From assembly GCF_003254465.1 (NCBI RefSeq), contig NZ_QDFI01000014.1, positions 1 to 64,000 of the forward strand: a stretch of 64,000 nt of DNA, given 5' to 3'. A program made the translations under genes and the position numbers. The notes under the pieces were generated by a model. It was given only the letters and a program-made list of their open reading frames with translations. It did not search any database and had not been told where the DNA came from. Origin of the DNA: Meridianimarinicoccus zhengii. GTDB taxonomy: Bacteria > Pseudomonadota > Alphaproteobacteria > Rhodobacterales > Rhodobacteraceae. Below are positions 54,619-63,935 of this stretch, piece by piece; position 1 is the stretch's first letter; every line of letters starts with the position of its first letter.

Positions 54619-55112
54619 TTTCCTCCAACTGAACAATTCTTCCGGATTTGAAATCGCGGGTTCGCCCTGGCGGGTGGCCCGGTGTGGATCGTTCCGCGAT
54701 CCAGCGTGAACGGCAGAACGCTGACAGTTTCCGTTGCGATTGCCTTTTGGGAAAATGGCTGCGGCGGCGTTGGCCAAGCCATCGAAATTCCCGCGGTGTG
54801 CTGCCTTTCCGCATGCCACGATCTTGCGCCACGGCGTCTTGCGGCTGATCGGCACTTGCCTGTGCATTGCGGCGCGCGCTTGTTGGCCCGTTCGGCCCCC
54901 GCGCGCGGTCCGGTGGCGCGGACATTTGGTTCGGCGCTGGCCATGTCCGTCGCCGCCGCAGGCGCGTGGCCCGGCATGCCGGAACGTTGCGCGCGCGCTG
55001 CCGTTTCGTGGCATGCGGGGGTGCTGTGCCGGGCCCACGCTGCTTGCGCATGTGGCGGGTTTGTGTCCATCTTTCGCGGTCAAGCGACTGCCGAAAGGAC
55101 TGCCTGCGCATC
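54619..55112. other. 494-base stretch without a supported gene
   Basis: The region between tRNA-Arg and the LacI gene. Several frames are open on both strands, but they lack ribosome sites and domains, and the longest minus-strand ones run through the tRNA antisense. The first 30 bases may hold the tRNA terminator region, though no T run is obvious. The promoter of the LacI gene must lie near its end. Nothing else is identified. Confidence 0.5.
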
Positions 55113-56150
55113 ATGGTTACCCTGAAGGATATCAGCAAGGCGACCGGCGTATCGGTCACGCAGGTGAGCCGGGCGCTGGGCGGTCATGACGACGTGAAGG
55201 AGGCGACGCGCGCCAAGGTGCGTGAGGCCGCGGCGCGGCTCGGCTATCGCACGAACGCGATCGCCAAGGGGCTCAAGACCGGCCAGACCGGGTTTGTCGC
55301 CATGGTCATTCCCAGCGATATCGACGCATCGGGCCGGGAGATCATGTTCGACATGGTGGTCGGGATCTCCCAGGCGATTTCGCGCCACGGGCTGAAATTC
55401 CTGCTCCATGTCGTCGATTCCGACGCGCAGGTGACGGGGGCGTTCGACCTGTTGTTCCATGGCGGCGGGATCGACGGTTTCATTCTGACGGAGTTGCAGG
55501 AACCCGATCCGCGTGTCGCGTATCTTCAGGACCGCAACATGCCCTTTGTCGTGCACGGTCAGTATCCCGGTCGCCCGCATCCCTTTGTCGACCTCGACAA
55601 CTTCAGGGTGGGGGAGGTGCTGGCGGGCTGGCTTCTCGATGCCGGTCACCGCCGCATCCTGTTCCTGAACGGGCAGGACCACCGGATTTATTCGAGCACA
55701 CGGACAGCGGGGGCGCGGCACGCCTTTGCTGTCCGCGGGATCGACCCGAGCACGCTGGACGTGGCGCATGGCCCGATGACGCAGGACCGTGGGCGCGCGG
55801 TTGCGCTGGATCGTCTGCGGCGTCCCGACCGCCCGACCGGGATCATCGCGGGCAACACGATGCTGGCGCGCGGGGTGTGGGACGCCGCGGCGGCGTGCGG
55901 GCTGCGCATCCCCGAAGACTTGTCCGTGACCGCCCATGACGACGTGCTGGCGCAGTATCCCGCAAGCGGGTTCGACCCGGTTCCAAGCGTGACCCGCTCC
56001 GCGCTCCATGCCGCATGGGCCGCATTGGCAGACACCATGAGCCAGACCATCGCCGGGGGTGACCCGGAACCCGATTCCGGACTGCTGGCGCCCGAAGCGG
56101 TCCCAGGCCTGTCGGTCGCGCCGCCGCCCGCGGGATCTTCCCGCGGCTGA
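55113..56150 (+). CDS. LacI-family regulator of the alpha-glucoside locus (AglR-like)
   Basis: 345 residues. HTH VTLKDISKATGVSVTQVSRALGG at the very N-terminus, then the ligand domain (FVAMVIPSDIDASGREIMFD, ILFLNGQDHR, SVTAHDDVLAQYPASG). The ATG at 55113 gives the standard length; the frame is open upstream with Arg/Cys-rich sequence that is not protein-like. It lies directly upstream of a promoter carrying two LacI-type palindromes, so it should repress the binding-protein/glucosidase genes until an alpha-glucoside is present. Confidence 0.92.
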   Translation: MVTLKDISKATGVSVTQVSRALGGHDDVKEATRAKVREAAARLGYRTNAIAKGLKTGQTGFVAMVIPSDIDASGREIMFDMVVGISQAISRHGLKFLLHVVDSDAQVTGAFDLLFHGGGIDGFILTELQEPDPRVAYLQDRNMPFVVHGQYPGRPHPFVDLDNFRVGEVLAGWLLDAGHRRILFLNGQDHRIYSSTRTAGARHAFAVRGIDPSTLDVAHGPMTQDRGRAVALDRLRRPDRPTGIIAGNTMLARGVWDAAAACGLRIPEDLSVTAHDDVLAQYPASGFDPVPSVTRSALHAAWAALADTMSQTIAGGDPEPDSGLLAPEAVPGLSVAPPPAGSSRG

Positions 56151-56224
56151 CACCGCCGGGGTCATTGGAAACACCGGAAAATCCATGTCGAACTGCCGGA
56201 CCCACTGGGTGCGCGCAGGCGCGA

Positions 56225-56288
56225 TTGACTCGTTGCACCTGTCCTGATATGTCATCCGAAACGTTTCGGATAAATATGGAAACGTTTC
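56225..56288 (+). promoter_or_regulatory. Promoter with two LacI operators
   Basis: TTGACT (56225-56230), 17-base spacer, and extended -10 TGATATGTC (TATGTC at 56248-56253). The first operator, TCCGAAACGTTTCGGA (56255-56270), is a perfect 16-bp palindrome directly downstream of the -10, on the transcription start. The second has core GAAACGTTTC at 56279-56288 and matches the first at 12 of 14 positions. The centres are 21 bp apart, two helical turns, so two dimers would sit on the same DNA face. Confidence 0.85.
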
Positions 56289-56353
56289 GGTTGTAGGTTT
56301 CCTTGTGCCCGACGCAAAGACGAAGATCAGCCATCCATTGGGAGGAACCACGG

Positions 56354-57718
56354 ATGATAAATCTTGCAAGGCAGACCGCCATCGCGGGCGCATTGGCCGC
56401 GCTCTGCCTGCCGACACAGTCTGGCGCGCAGCTTCTGCACCAGCCCGGCGAAGGTCCGTTCAGTTGGGCGGCCTATGACAGCTTCGCGGCCGCGCATGAT
56501 TTCTCCGGCCAGACCCTGACGCTTCTGGGGGCGAGCACCGGGGTGGACAAGACGCGGCTGGAAAACGTCTTTGCCTATTTCGCCGAAGCCACCGGCGCCG
56601 TGGTCGCCTATTCCGGGTCCGACAGTTTCGAGCAGGACATCGTGATCGCGCTTCAGGCCGGTTCGCTGCCCGATGTGGGGATGTTCCCGCAGCCCGGTCT
56701 GGCGATGGACCTTGCGGCGCGGGGCGGGGTGTTCCCGATGGCCGACGGCACGCGCGACTGGTACGAGGCGAATTTCGCCGCCGGGGCGTCCTGGGCCGAT
56801 CTGGCCAGTTTCCCCGGCCCGGACGGGGTCACGCGGGTCTATGGCACGATCTTCGGCACGGACGTGAAATCGCTCGTGTGGTATGCGCCGCAGATTTTTG
56901 CGGAACTGGGCTATGCCGTGCCCGAGACGATGGAAGAGCTGAAGGCGCTGACCGATCGGATCGTCGCCGACGGGCTGACCCCGTTCTGCCTCGGCCTCGG
57001 GGCGGGGGCGGCGACCGGCTGGCCGGCGACCGACTGGGTGGAGGATTTCATGCTCCGCACCCAACCCCTGGAGGTCTATGACCAGTGGGTCAACCACGAG
57101 ATCCCCTTCGACGATCCGCGCGTCGTGGCCGCGATCGAGGAATTCGGCCATTTCGCCCGCACCGACGCCTATCTCGACGGCGGTGTCAGCGGGGCCACGA
57201 CCATCGATTTCCGCGACAGCCCGAACGGACTGTTCGAGTTTCCGCCGCGCTGCCTGATGCACAAACAGGCGTCGTTCATACCGAATTTCTTCCCCTCCGA
57301 GGTGGAGATGGGTGTCGATGTCGATTTCTTCTATTTCCCGGCCTATGCCGACAAGGATCTCGGGCGGCCCGTGCTGGGGTCGGGCGGGCTGGCCACGGTG
57401 ATGGCGGACAGGCCCATCGCACATGCCTTCATGGAGTACCTGCAAACGCCCTTCGCCCATGAGATCTTCATGTCGCAGGGCCAGATCCTGACCCCGCATC
57501 TGGGGGCCAACCCGGATGCCTATGCCAACGAAACCCAGCGCAAGCTGGGCGAGATCCTGACAAGTGCCACGTCGTTCCGGTTCGACGGGTCCGACCTGAT
57601 GCCCGGCGAGATCGGCACCGACGCGTTCTGGAGCGCCATGGTGGACTATGTCTCGGGTGCCGCATCCGCCGAGGAAGCCGCCGCCGCCATCGAGGCCCGC
57701 TGGAACGAGATCCGCTGA
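56354..57718 (+). CDS. Alpha-glucoside-type periplasmic binding protein (AglE-like)
   Basis: 454 residues. A signal peptide ([19 protein letters not shown]) precedes an SBP_bac_1 protein resembling AglE of Rhizobiales: [71 protein letters not shown]. The ATG at 56354 follows GGGAGGAA. In the well-known agl operon, aglF, aglG and aglK complete the transporter. Here no permease or ATPase gene follows; two glucosidase genes come next. Confidence 0.9.
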   Translation: MINLARQTAIAGALAALCLPTQSGAQLLHQPGEGPFSWAAYDSFAAAHDFSGQTLTLLGASTGVDKTRLENVFAYFAEATGAVVAYSGSDSFEQDIVIALQAGSLPDVGMFPQPGLAMDLAARGGVFPMADGTRDWYEANFAAGASWADLASFPGPDGVTRVYGTIFGTDVKSLVWYAPQIFAELGYAVPETMEELKALTDRIVADGLTPFCLGLGAGAATGWPATDWVEDFMLRTQPLEVYDQWVNHEIPFDDPRVVAAIEEFGHFARTDAYLDGGVSGATTIDFRDSPNGLFEFPPRCLMHKQASFIPNFFPSEVEMGVDVDFFYFPAYADKDLGRPVLGSGGLATVMADRPIAHAFMEYLQTPFAHEIFMSQGQILTPHLGANPDAYANETQRKLGEILTSATSFRFDGSDLMPGEIGTDAFWSAMVDYVSGAASAEEAAAAIEARWNEIR

Positions 57719-57725
57719 AACGCCC

Positions 57726-57749
57726 GCCGGGCCGCGGCGAAAGCCCGGC
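57726..57749 (+). other. Intergenic hairpin after the binding-protein gene
   Basis: Arms GCCGGGC (57726-57732) and GCCCGGC (57743-57749) with a 10-base loop, no T run. It has the same position and type as the hairpin after the first binding-protein gene (9363). Confidence 0.5.
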
Positions 57750-57774
57750 CCGCCCCAATCCGGGACACGCATTC

Positions 57775-59427
57775 ATGACGAAACACGGCATCGCATGGTG
57801 GCAGGCCGCGACCGGCTACCAGATCTACCCGCGCAGCTTTTGCGACAGCAATGGCGACGGGATCGGGGATATCCCCGGCATCATCTCGAAGCTCGACCAT
57901 CTGGCCGATCTGGGCGTCGGCTTCATCTGGCTGTCGCCGGTCTATGCCTCACCCATGGCCGACAACGGCTACGACATCGCCGATTACCAGGCCATCGCCC
58001 GCGAATTCGGCACGCTCGAGGACATGGACAACCTGATCGCCGAAGCGCGGGCACGCGGTATCGGGATCATGATGGACCTTGTCGTCAATCATTCGTCGTC
58101 CGACCATGACTGGTTCAAGCGCGCCCGCGCGTCGCGCACTGCCCCCGAGCACGACTACTACATCTGGCGCGACGGGGCCGCCGATGGCGGGCCGCCCAGC
58201 GACCACCGCGCCAGCTTCGGTGGCTCCGCCTGGACATGGGAACCTGCAGTCGGGCGGTTCTACCTCGGCCATTTCAGCCCGGGACAACCCGACCTGAACT
58301 GGCAGAACCCGGCGCTGCGGCGCGAGATTTACGACATGATGAATTGGTGGCTGGATCGTGGCATCGCCGGGTTCCGCATGGATGTCATCAGCCTGATCGG
58401 CAAGGACGTGGACGCAGGCATCTACGAGGAAGGTCCGTATCTGCACGGTTTCCTTCAGGAAATGCACCGGGAAACGCTCGCCGGGCGCGACATCGTCACC
58501 ATCGGCGAAAGCTGGTCGGTCAGCACCGGCACCGCGCTGCTCTATTGCGGGCGCGACCGCGGCGAGCTGGACATGGTGTTCCAGTTCAACCACGTCACCG
58601 CCTTCGAGGATCCCGAGTTCGGCAAGTTTCGCCCCAAGCCATTCGACCTGATCCGCTTCAAGCAGGTGCTCTTCGACTGGCAGCGCGCGCTGGCGGAGGA
58701 TGGCTGGAACGCGCTCTTCCTGTCCAACCACGACCTGCCCCGGCAGGTGTCGAAATACGGCGATGACGGCCGGTACCGCTTGCAAAGCGCCAAGGCGCTG
58801 GCGACCGCGATGCACCTGATGCGTGGCACGCCCTTTATCTACCAGGGGGAGGAGATTGGCATGACCAACGCCGCCTTCACCCGGATCGACCAGTTCCGCG
58901 ACGTGGAAACGCTGGGCCACTATGCCGACCAGACCGCGCGCGGCGTGCCGGTCGCAGATTTTCTGAAGGGCGCCAACGCCAATGGCCGCGACAACGCCCG
59001 CACGCCGATGCAATGGGATGCTGGGCCGCAGGCCGGGTTCACCACGGGCACGCCGTGGATCGAGGTCAACCCGAACCACGCGACCATCAATGTCGAAGCC
59101 GACCGCGCCGATCCAGACGGGATCTTCGCCCATTACCGGCGGCTGATCCAGCTGCGGCGCGAAATGCCGGTGATCGTGACCGGGGACCTGCACCCGATGG
59201 CCGCGGATCACCCGGCAGTGCTGGCCTATACCCGGACGGATAGCGAAACTCGGGTCGCGGTCGTGGCGAACCTGACCGGCGATCCCGTCGATTTCGATGT
59301 GCCCGGCGCCATGGAAGGGGACGGCATCTGTCTGATCGCCAACTATCCCCCCCGCGCGGCGATCCGGGGCCGCATCACGCTCCGACCCTACGAGGCCTTC
59401 GCGCTCCTGCAATCCGCCGCCCCATGA
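57775..59427 (+). CDS. GH13 alpha-glucosidase 1 (oligo-1,6-glucosidase-like)
   Basis: 550 residues, cytoplasmic, alpha-amylase family. Calcium-loop DSNGDGIGD (24-32), region I DLVVNHSS (Asp101, Asn105, His106), nucleophile Asp203 in [13 protein letters not shown], acid/base Glu245 in TIGESWS, and His319-Asp320 in [22 protein letters not shown] is the QPDLNW signature of oligo-1,6-/trehalose-type glucosidases. It should release glucose from imported alpha-glucosides. The ATG overlaps nothing; its stop overlaps the next gene by four bases. Confidence 0.94.
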   Translation: MTKHGIAWWQAATGYQIYPRSFCDSNGDGIGDIPGIISKLDHLADLGVGFIWLSPVYASPMADNGYDIADYQAIAREFGTLEDMDNLIAEARARGIGIMMDLVVNHSSSDHDWFKRARASRTAPEHDYYIWRDGAADGGPPSDHRASFGGSAWTWEPAVGRFYLGHFSPGQPDLNWQNPALRREIYDMMNWWLDRGIAGFRMDVISLIGKDVDAGIYEEGPYLHGFLQEMHRETLAGRDIVTIGESWSVSTGTALLYCGRDRGELDMVFQFNHVTAFEDPEFGKFRPKPFDLIRFKQVLFDWQRALAEDGWNALFLSNHDLPRQVSKYGDDGRYRLQSAKALATAMHLMRGTPFIYQGEEIGMTNAAFTRIDQFRDVETLGHYADQTARGVPVADFLKGANANGRDNARTPMQWDAGPQAGFTTGTPWIEVNPNHATINVEADRADPDGIFAHYRRLIQLRREMPVIVTGDLHPMAADHPAVLAYTRTDSETRVAVVANLTGDPVDFDVPGAMEGDGICLIANYPPRAAIRGRITLRPYEAFALLQSAAP

Positions 59428-61064
59428 CCCAGATGCCCGAGGTTCCCATGACCGACACGACAGACATGCCCGCCGCGACCCGCCCCGCCGCGCAGGCGAC
59501 CCCCGCATGGTGGCAGACCGCTGTCATCTACCAGATCTACCCAAGGTCCTTCCAGGATTCCGACGGTGACGGGATCGGCGATCTTGCGGGGATCGAATCC
59601 CGGCTCGACGAGCTTGTGGCCCTTGGGGTCGGCGCGATCTGGATCTCGCCTTTCTTCCCGTCGCCCATGGTCGATTTCGGCTATGACGTGTCCGACTATT
59701 GCGGCGTCGATCCCATGTTCGGCACGCTGGCGGATTTCGACCGGATGCTGGCCGCCGCCCATACGCGCGGGCTGAAGGTGATCCTCGATTTCGTGCCGTG
59801 CCATTCGTCCCACGAACACCCGTGGTTCGTCGAAAGCCGCGCCAGCCGCGACAACCCGAAACGCGACTGGTACATCTGGCGCGACGCGAAGCCCGATGGC
59901 AGCCCGCCCAACAACTGGATCGGCGAATTCGGTGGCCCCGCCTGGACCTGGGACGACACGACCGGGCAGTATTACCTGAACGTGTTCCTGTCCGAACAGC
60001 CCGCGCTGAACTGGGCCAACCCGGACCTGCGCGCGGCCATGCTGGACGCGATGCGCTTCTGGCTGGATCGGGGCGTGGACGGGTTCCGGGTGGATGCGAT
60101 CATTTTCGCCGCCCCCGACGTGGACGGCGGCGATCATCCGCCGAACCCCGACTGGATCCCCGCCATGGGCCTCGCGCGGTCGCAATTGCAGACGCGGTCG
60201 GCCCACCAGCCGGGAGTGTTCGACGTCGTGCGCGACATGCGGCGCGTGACCGACAGTTATCCAGACCGTGTGCTGATCGGCGAAACCTCGGGCACGCTGG
60301 ACGATGTGATCCCCTATTACGGCGCAGACATGGATCTGTTTCATCTGCCGTTCTACTTCGCCATGCTCAGCACACCGTGGCGGGCAGATGCGCTGGCGGA
60401 CTTCATCGTGCGCTACGAGGCCGCGCTGCCCGAAGGCGCATGGCCGACGCTGGTTCTGGGCAATCACGACATCAGCCGGATCGCGTCGCGCGCGGGTGTG
60501 GCACAGGCGCGTGTGGCGCTGACGCTGTTGCTGACACTGCGCGGCACGCCGGTCCTCTACCAGGGGGACGAACTGGGCATGGACAATGCGTCCATCCCGC
60601 CCGACCGGGTGCAGGACCCGTGGGAACGGCGTGTGCCGGGGCTGGGGCTGGGACGCGACCCGGTGCGCACGCCGATGCCCTGGACCGACGGCGACAATGG
60701 CGGGTTCTCGACGGCAGAGCCATGGCTGCCGCTGCACCTGCCGCCGGAAGGGTCCGCCGCGCGGCAGGAAACCGATCCCGGTTCCATGTTGAGCTTTGCC
60801 CGGCGGCTGATCGCCCTGCGCCGCGACCGGCCCGCGCTGTCGCAAGGCGATTACCGCCAGATCGATGCGGGCCCCGACGTGATGGTATATGAACGGCGCT
60901 GCGGCGATGACCGGCTGGTGGTCTGCCTGAACCTGTCCGACGCGCCGCGCGCGGTGCCGGTCGGGGGCAGGCCGCTGCTGTGGACCCACAAGGACCGTGG
61001 CGCTGCCGCGATCCCGTCGCTGGGGCTGGACCCGCACGAGGCTGTCATCCTCGATCCTGCCTGA
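59424..61064 (+). CDS. GH13 alpha-glucosidase 2 (AglA-like) with altered region I
   Basis: 546 residues. Regions: DSDGDGIGD loop, nucleophile Asp224 (GFRVDAIIFAAPD), acid/base Glu287 (IGETSG), and His-Asp in LGNHDISR; VFLSEQPALNWANP resembles AglA-class alpha-glucosidases. Region I is unusual: DFVPCHSS has Cys126 where the family has Asn. It is a divergent paralogue of the preceding gene rather than a recent copy. The start at 59424 gives an ATGA overlap; an ATG at 59448 with GAGG upstream is a credible alternative. Convergent with uxuB. Confidence 0.92.
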   Translation: MTQMPEVPMTDTTDMPAATRPAAQATPAWWQTAVIYQIYPRSFQDSDGDGIGDLAGIESRLDELVALGVGAIWISPFFPSPMVDFGYDVSDYCGVDPMFGTLADFDRMLAAAHTRGLKVILDFVPCHSSHEHPWFVESRASRDNPKRDWYIWRDAKPDGSPPNNWIGEFGGPAWTWDDTTGQYYLNVFLSEQPALNWANPDLRAAMLDAMRFWLDRGVDGFRVDAIIFAAPDVDGGDHPPNPDWIPAMGLARSQLQTRSAHQPGVFDVVRDMRRVTDSYPDRVLIGETSGTLDDVIPYYGADMDLFHLPFYFAMLSTPWRADALADFIVRYEAALPEGAWPTLVLGNHDISRIASRAGVAQARVALTLLLTLRGTPVLYQGDELGMDNASIPPDRVQDPWERRVPGLGLGRDPVRTPMPWTDGDNGGFSTAEPWLPLHLPPEGSAARQETDPGSMLSFARRLIALRRDRPALSQGDYRQIDAGPDVMVYERRCGDDRLVVCLNLSDAPRAVPVGGRPLLWTHKDRGAAAIPSLGLDPHEAVILDPA

Positions 61065-61151
61065 GCCGCCGTCCCATCGGCACATGTCCGCCCACCGCGC
61101 GGCTGCCCCGGATCTGCGGCCGAGGCAGCCCATGGCCGGGGCGCTGCGGAA

Positions 61152-62621
61152 TCAGGATCCGGCTTCGGCCGCAACGGCTTCGGCCATCCCGTGGCGAAGC
61201 ATGGTGTCGAGCCTGTCCTGCAACGCGGTCGCCCATGCCACATCGGTCCGCAACGCGTCCGGAAACAGCGCGCCGAACTTCAGCAGCGCCTGGACGATCT
61301 TGGGCGCCGTGTCGTGACCCTTCAGCGCGTCTGCCAGCGCCGCCTGCCGCGGGTCGCGCAGGTCATACGGTGTGCCGTCATCCTGCCGCCCCAGCGCATA
61401 GCGCATCCAGGCCGCGGTGGCGAAGGCGAAGGGGGCCAGCGGCTGGCCCCGGTGCCGCGCCTCCAGCGCGGGGGCGAGGATGCGCTGCGGCAGTTTCTCG
61501 GTCCCGTCCATGGCGATCTGGTGGGTCGCATGGGCCAGATGCGGGTTCTCGAACCGCCGCACGAGATCGTCGGCATAGGCTGCGAAATCCACCCCCTCCA
61601 GCGGCGAGAGTGTCTGCGCCGCCGCGGCCAGATGCCGGCGCACCAGCGCCACCAGCGCCGGGTCGCCCATCGCGTCGCGCACATGGGCATGGCCCGACAG
61701 GAACCCGGCATAGGCGATCAGCGAATGGGCCCCGTTCAACATCCGCAGTTTCATCGTCTCGAAGGGGCGCACATCGTCGGTGAAGATGGCCCCGCCCGCG
61801 GCCCAGTCGGGGCGGCCAGAGCGGAAATCGTCCTCGATCACCCATTGGCGGAAGGTTTCCGTTTCGATCGCGGCCAGATCGCGGCGCCTGGTCAGCCGTT
61901 CGGCCAGCGCCAGCGTATCCACCCCCTGCGCGGGCGTGATGCGGTCCACCATGGTCGCCGGAAAGCCGATGTCCCGCGCGATGTGCTCCACCATGTCCGG
62001 CGCGGTGCGGCGCGCGAAATCGAGCACGAGACTGCGCAGCATCGGCCCGTTCTCGGGAAGGTTGTCGCAACACAGGATCGTCAGGGGCGGGGCGCCCGCC
62101 GCGTGCCGCGCGCGGATCGCCCAGACCAGAAGCCCGGCCACGCCCACGGGGTTGTCAGGGTCCGCAAGATCCGCGGCGATGGCGGGATGGGCCGGATCGA
62201 CCCCGCCCGTTGCGCGGTCGATGCCATAGCCCTTCTCGGTCACGGTGATGGACACGATCCGCGTCGCGGGGTCGGCGAGTGCCGCCAGAACCGCGTCGCG
62301 GTCGGTGGAAAGGCAATGGGCCGCGGCGAGCGCACCGATCACCCGCGCCTCGGTGGTGTCCGCGTCGCGGGCGATGACGGTGAACAGCCCGTTCTGCGGG
62401 GTGAGCGCCTGGGCCGCATCCGGGCTGCGCAGGCTGACGCCGATGATGCGCCAGTCGCCGCCCGATGCGGCGAGCGCATCGTCGGTATAGACCGCCTGGT
62501 GCGACTTGTGGAAGGCGCCCAGCCCGAGATGCACGATGCCGGCGGCGTGTTCCGAAGGGTCGTAGCCGGGTTGCCGCACGCTATTGGACACGCCGGCAAG
62601 TGTGGTCAGGCGGTCGGTCAT
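61152..62621 (-). CDS. uxuB: D-fructuronate reductase / mannitol dehydrogenase family protein
   Basis: 489 residues of the long-chain mannitol dehydrogenase family. N-terminal Rossmann: IVHLGLGAFHKSHQAVYTDD; active-site region TILCCDNLPENGPML; C-terminal domain starts near FETMKLRMLNGAHSLIAYAG, with the catalytic Lys of MKLRMLNG. The neighbouring uxuA makes fructuronate reductase (fructuronate to mannonate) likelier than mannitol dehydrogenase. Its start overlaps the uxuA stop by four bases. Confidence 0.9.
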   Translation of the reverse strand: MTDRLTTLAGVSNSVRQPGYDPSEHAAGIVHLGLGAFHKSHQAVYTDDALAASGGDWRIIGVSLRSPDAAQALTPQNGLFTVIARDADTTEARVIGALAAAHCLSTDRDAVLAALADPATRIVSITVTEKGYGIDRATGGVDPAHPAIAADLADPDNPVGVAGLLVWAIRARHAAGAPPLTILCCDNLPENGPMLRSLVLDFARRTAPDMVEHIARDIGFPATMVDRITPAQGVDTLALAERLTRRRDLAAIETETFRQWVIEDDFRSGRPDWAAGGAIFTDDVRPFETMKLRMLNGAHSLIAYAGFLSGHAHVRDAMGDPALVALVRRHLAAAAQTLSPLEGVDFAAYADDLVRRFENPHLAHATHQIAMDGTEKLPQRILAPALEARHRGQPLAPFAFATAAWMRYALGRQDDGTPYDLRDPRQAALADALKGHDTAPKIVQALLKFGALFPDALRTDVAWATALQDRLDTMLRHGMAEAVAAEAGS

Positions 62622-63826
62622 GGCGCGATCCGCGGTTCCAGCGCCGCGATGATTCCACGCAGTTCCGCCAGCCCCTTGAGCCGCCCGATGGACGGATAGC
62701 CGGGCTGCGCGCGGCGTCCCAGATCGTCGAGAATGTCCTGCCCGTGGTCGGGCCGGAACGGGATCGACGCGTCCGCGCGGCCCGCGGCGCGGCGGCGGGC
62801 TTCTTCGCGCAGTGCGGCCTCTACCAGGGCGACCATGTCGGTGTCGCCGCCCAGGTGTTCGGCCTCGTGGAACGATCCGCGGATGTCCCGGCTTTCGCGG
62901 GTCACGTTGCGCAGGTGCAGGAAATGCACCCGGTCGCCCAGCCGCGCCATCATGCCCGGAAGATCATTGTCCGGCCGCGCGCCGAGCGATCCGGAACACA
63001 GCGTGATGCCGTTCGCGGGGCTGTCCACGGCCTTCAGGACGGCCATGTAATCGGGTTCGGTGGACATCACGCGGGGCAGGCCGAGCAGCGGGAAGGGCGG
63101 GTCGTCGGGATGGCAGCAGAGCCGCAATCCCAGCCCTTCGGCCACCGGGACGACCTCGGACAGGAAATCGATCAGATTGGCGCGCAGCGTGTCCGCGCTC
63201 ATGCCCGCATAGACGGCCAGATGTGTGCGCACATCTTCAAGCGACATCCGTTCCGCCGCGCCGGGCAGGCCGAACACCACGTTGCCGGTGATCGCCGCGC
63301 GGGTGTCGTCGGGCATGGCGGCGAAACGCCGGGCAGCCGCTTCGCGCAGGGCTTCGTCGTAATCCTCGGCGGCGCCGGGGCGAGCGAGAATATGCAGATC
63401 GAAGGCCGCGAAATCGACCAGGTCGAAGCGCATGCAGGTGGCCCCCGTGGGCAGTCGCCAAGCGAGATCCGTGCGCGTCCAGTCCAGCACGGGCATGAAG
63501 TTGTAGCAGATCACCTCGATCCCCGCGGCGGCGAGGTTGGCGAGACTTTCCTTATAGGCGGCGACATGGGCGCGCCAGTCGCCGGTCTTGCGCTTGATGT
63601 CCTCGGACACCGGCAGGCTTTCGACCACGTCCCAGGCCAGCCCCGAAGGTGTGCCATCGCGCATGCGCGCCACTTCCGCCTGCCGCTGCGCGATGTCGCC
63701 GGGCGTCCACACGGTGCCTGTCGGGACGTGGTGCAGCGCGGTGACCACGCCCTGCGCGCCCGCCTGCCGCACATCGTCCACCGATACGAGATCGTTGGGA
63801 CCGAACCATCGCCACGTCTGCTTCAT
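62618..63826 (-). CDS. uxuA: Mannonate dehydratase
   Basis: 402 residues. It dehydrates D-mannonate to 2-keto-3-deoxygluconate in glucuronate catabolism. Opening WRWFGPNDLVSVDDVRQAG, YKESLANLAAAGIEVICYNFMPVLDWTRTDL, LRLCCHPDDPPFPLLGLPRV (metal-binding His/Cys) and CSGSLGARPDNDLPGM are characteristic UxuA blocks. GGAGGAG lies 9 bases upstream. First gene of the uxuAB pair, divergent from the regulator at 63936. Confidence 0.95.
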   Translation of the reverse strand: MKQTWRWFGPNDLVSVDDVRQAGAQGVVTALHHVPTGTVWTPGDIAQRQAEVARMRDGTPSGLAWDVVESLPVSEDIKRKTGDWRAHVAAYKESLANLAAAGIEVICYNFMPVLDWTRTDLAWRLPTGATCMRFDLVDFAAFDLHILARPGAAEDYDEALREAAARRFAAMPDDTRAAITGNVVFGLPGAAERMSLEDVRTHLAVYAGMSADTLRANLIDFLSEVVPVAEGLGLRLCCHPDDPPFPLLGLPRVMSTEPDYMAVLKAVDSPANGITLCSGSLGARPDNDLPGMMARLGDRVHFLHLRNVTRESRDIRGSFHEAEHLGGDTDMVALVEAALREEARRRAAGRADASIPFRPDHGQDILDDLGRRAQPGYPSIGRLKGLAELRGIIAALEPRIAP

Positions 63827-63935
63827 GCCGCGTCTCCTCCATGCAAGCCTGCCGCGTCAGGGCAATATCTAGCACAGGCCTGAATTGATTTCTAGTATGG
63901 AAGTATGGTAAGCGGTTGCGAAGGGAGGACGAATC

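Noticed and set aside
54525-55159. Several minus-strand frames of 170-190 codons near tRNA-Arg
   Set aside because: They include the antisense of the tRNA (ending in peptides such as RTPDPLIRSQVLYPTELPARR-like text), a well-known source of spurious proteins, and lack ribosome sites.
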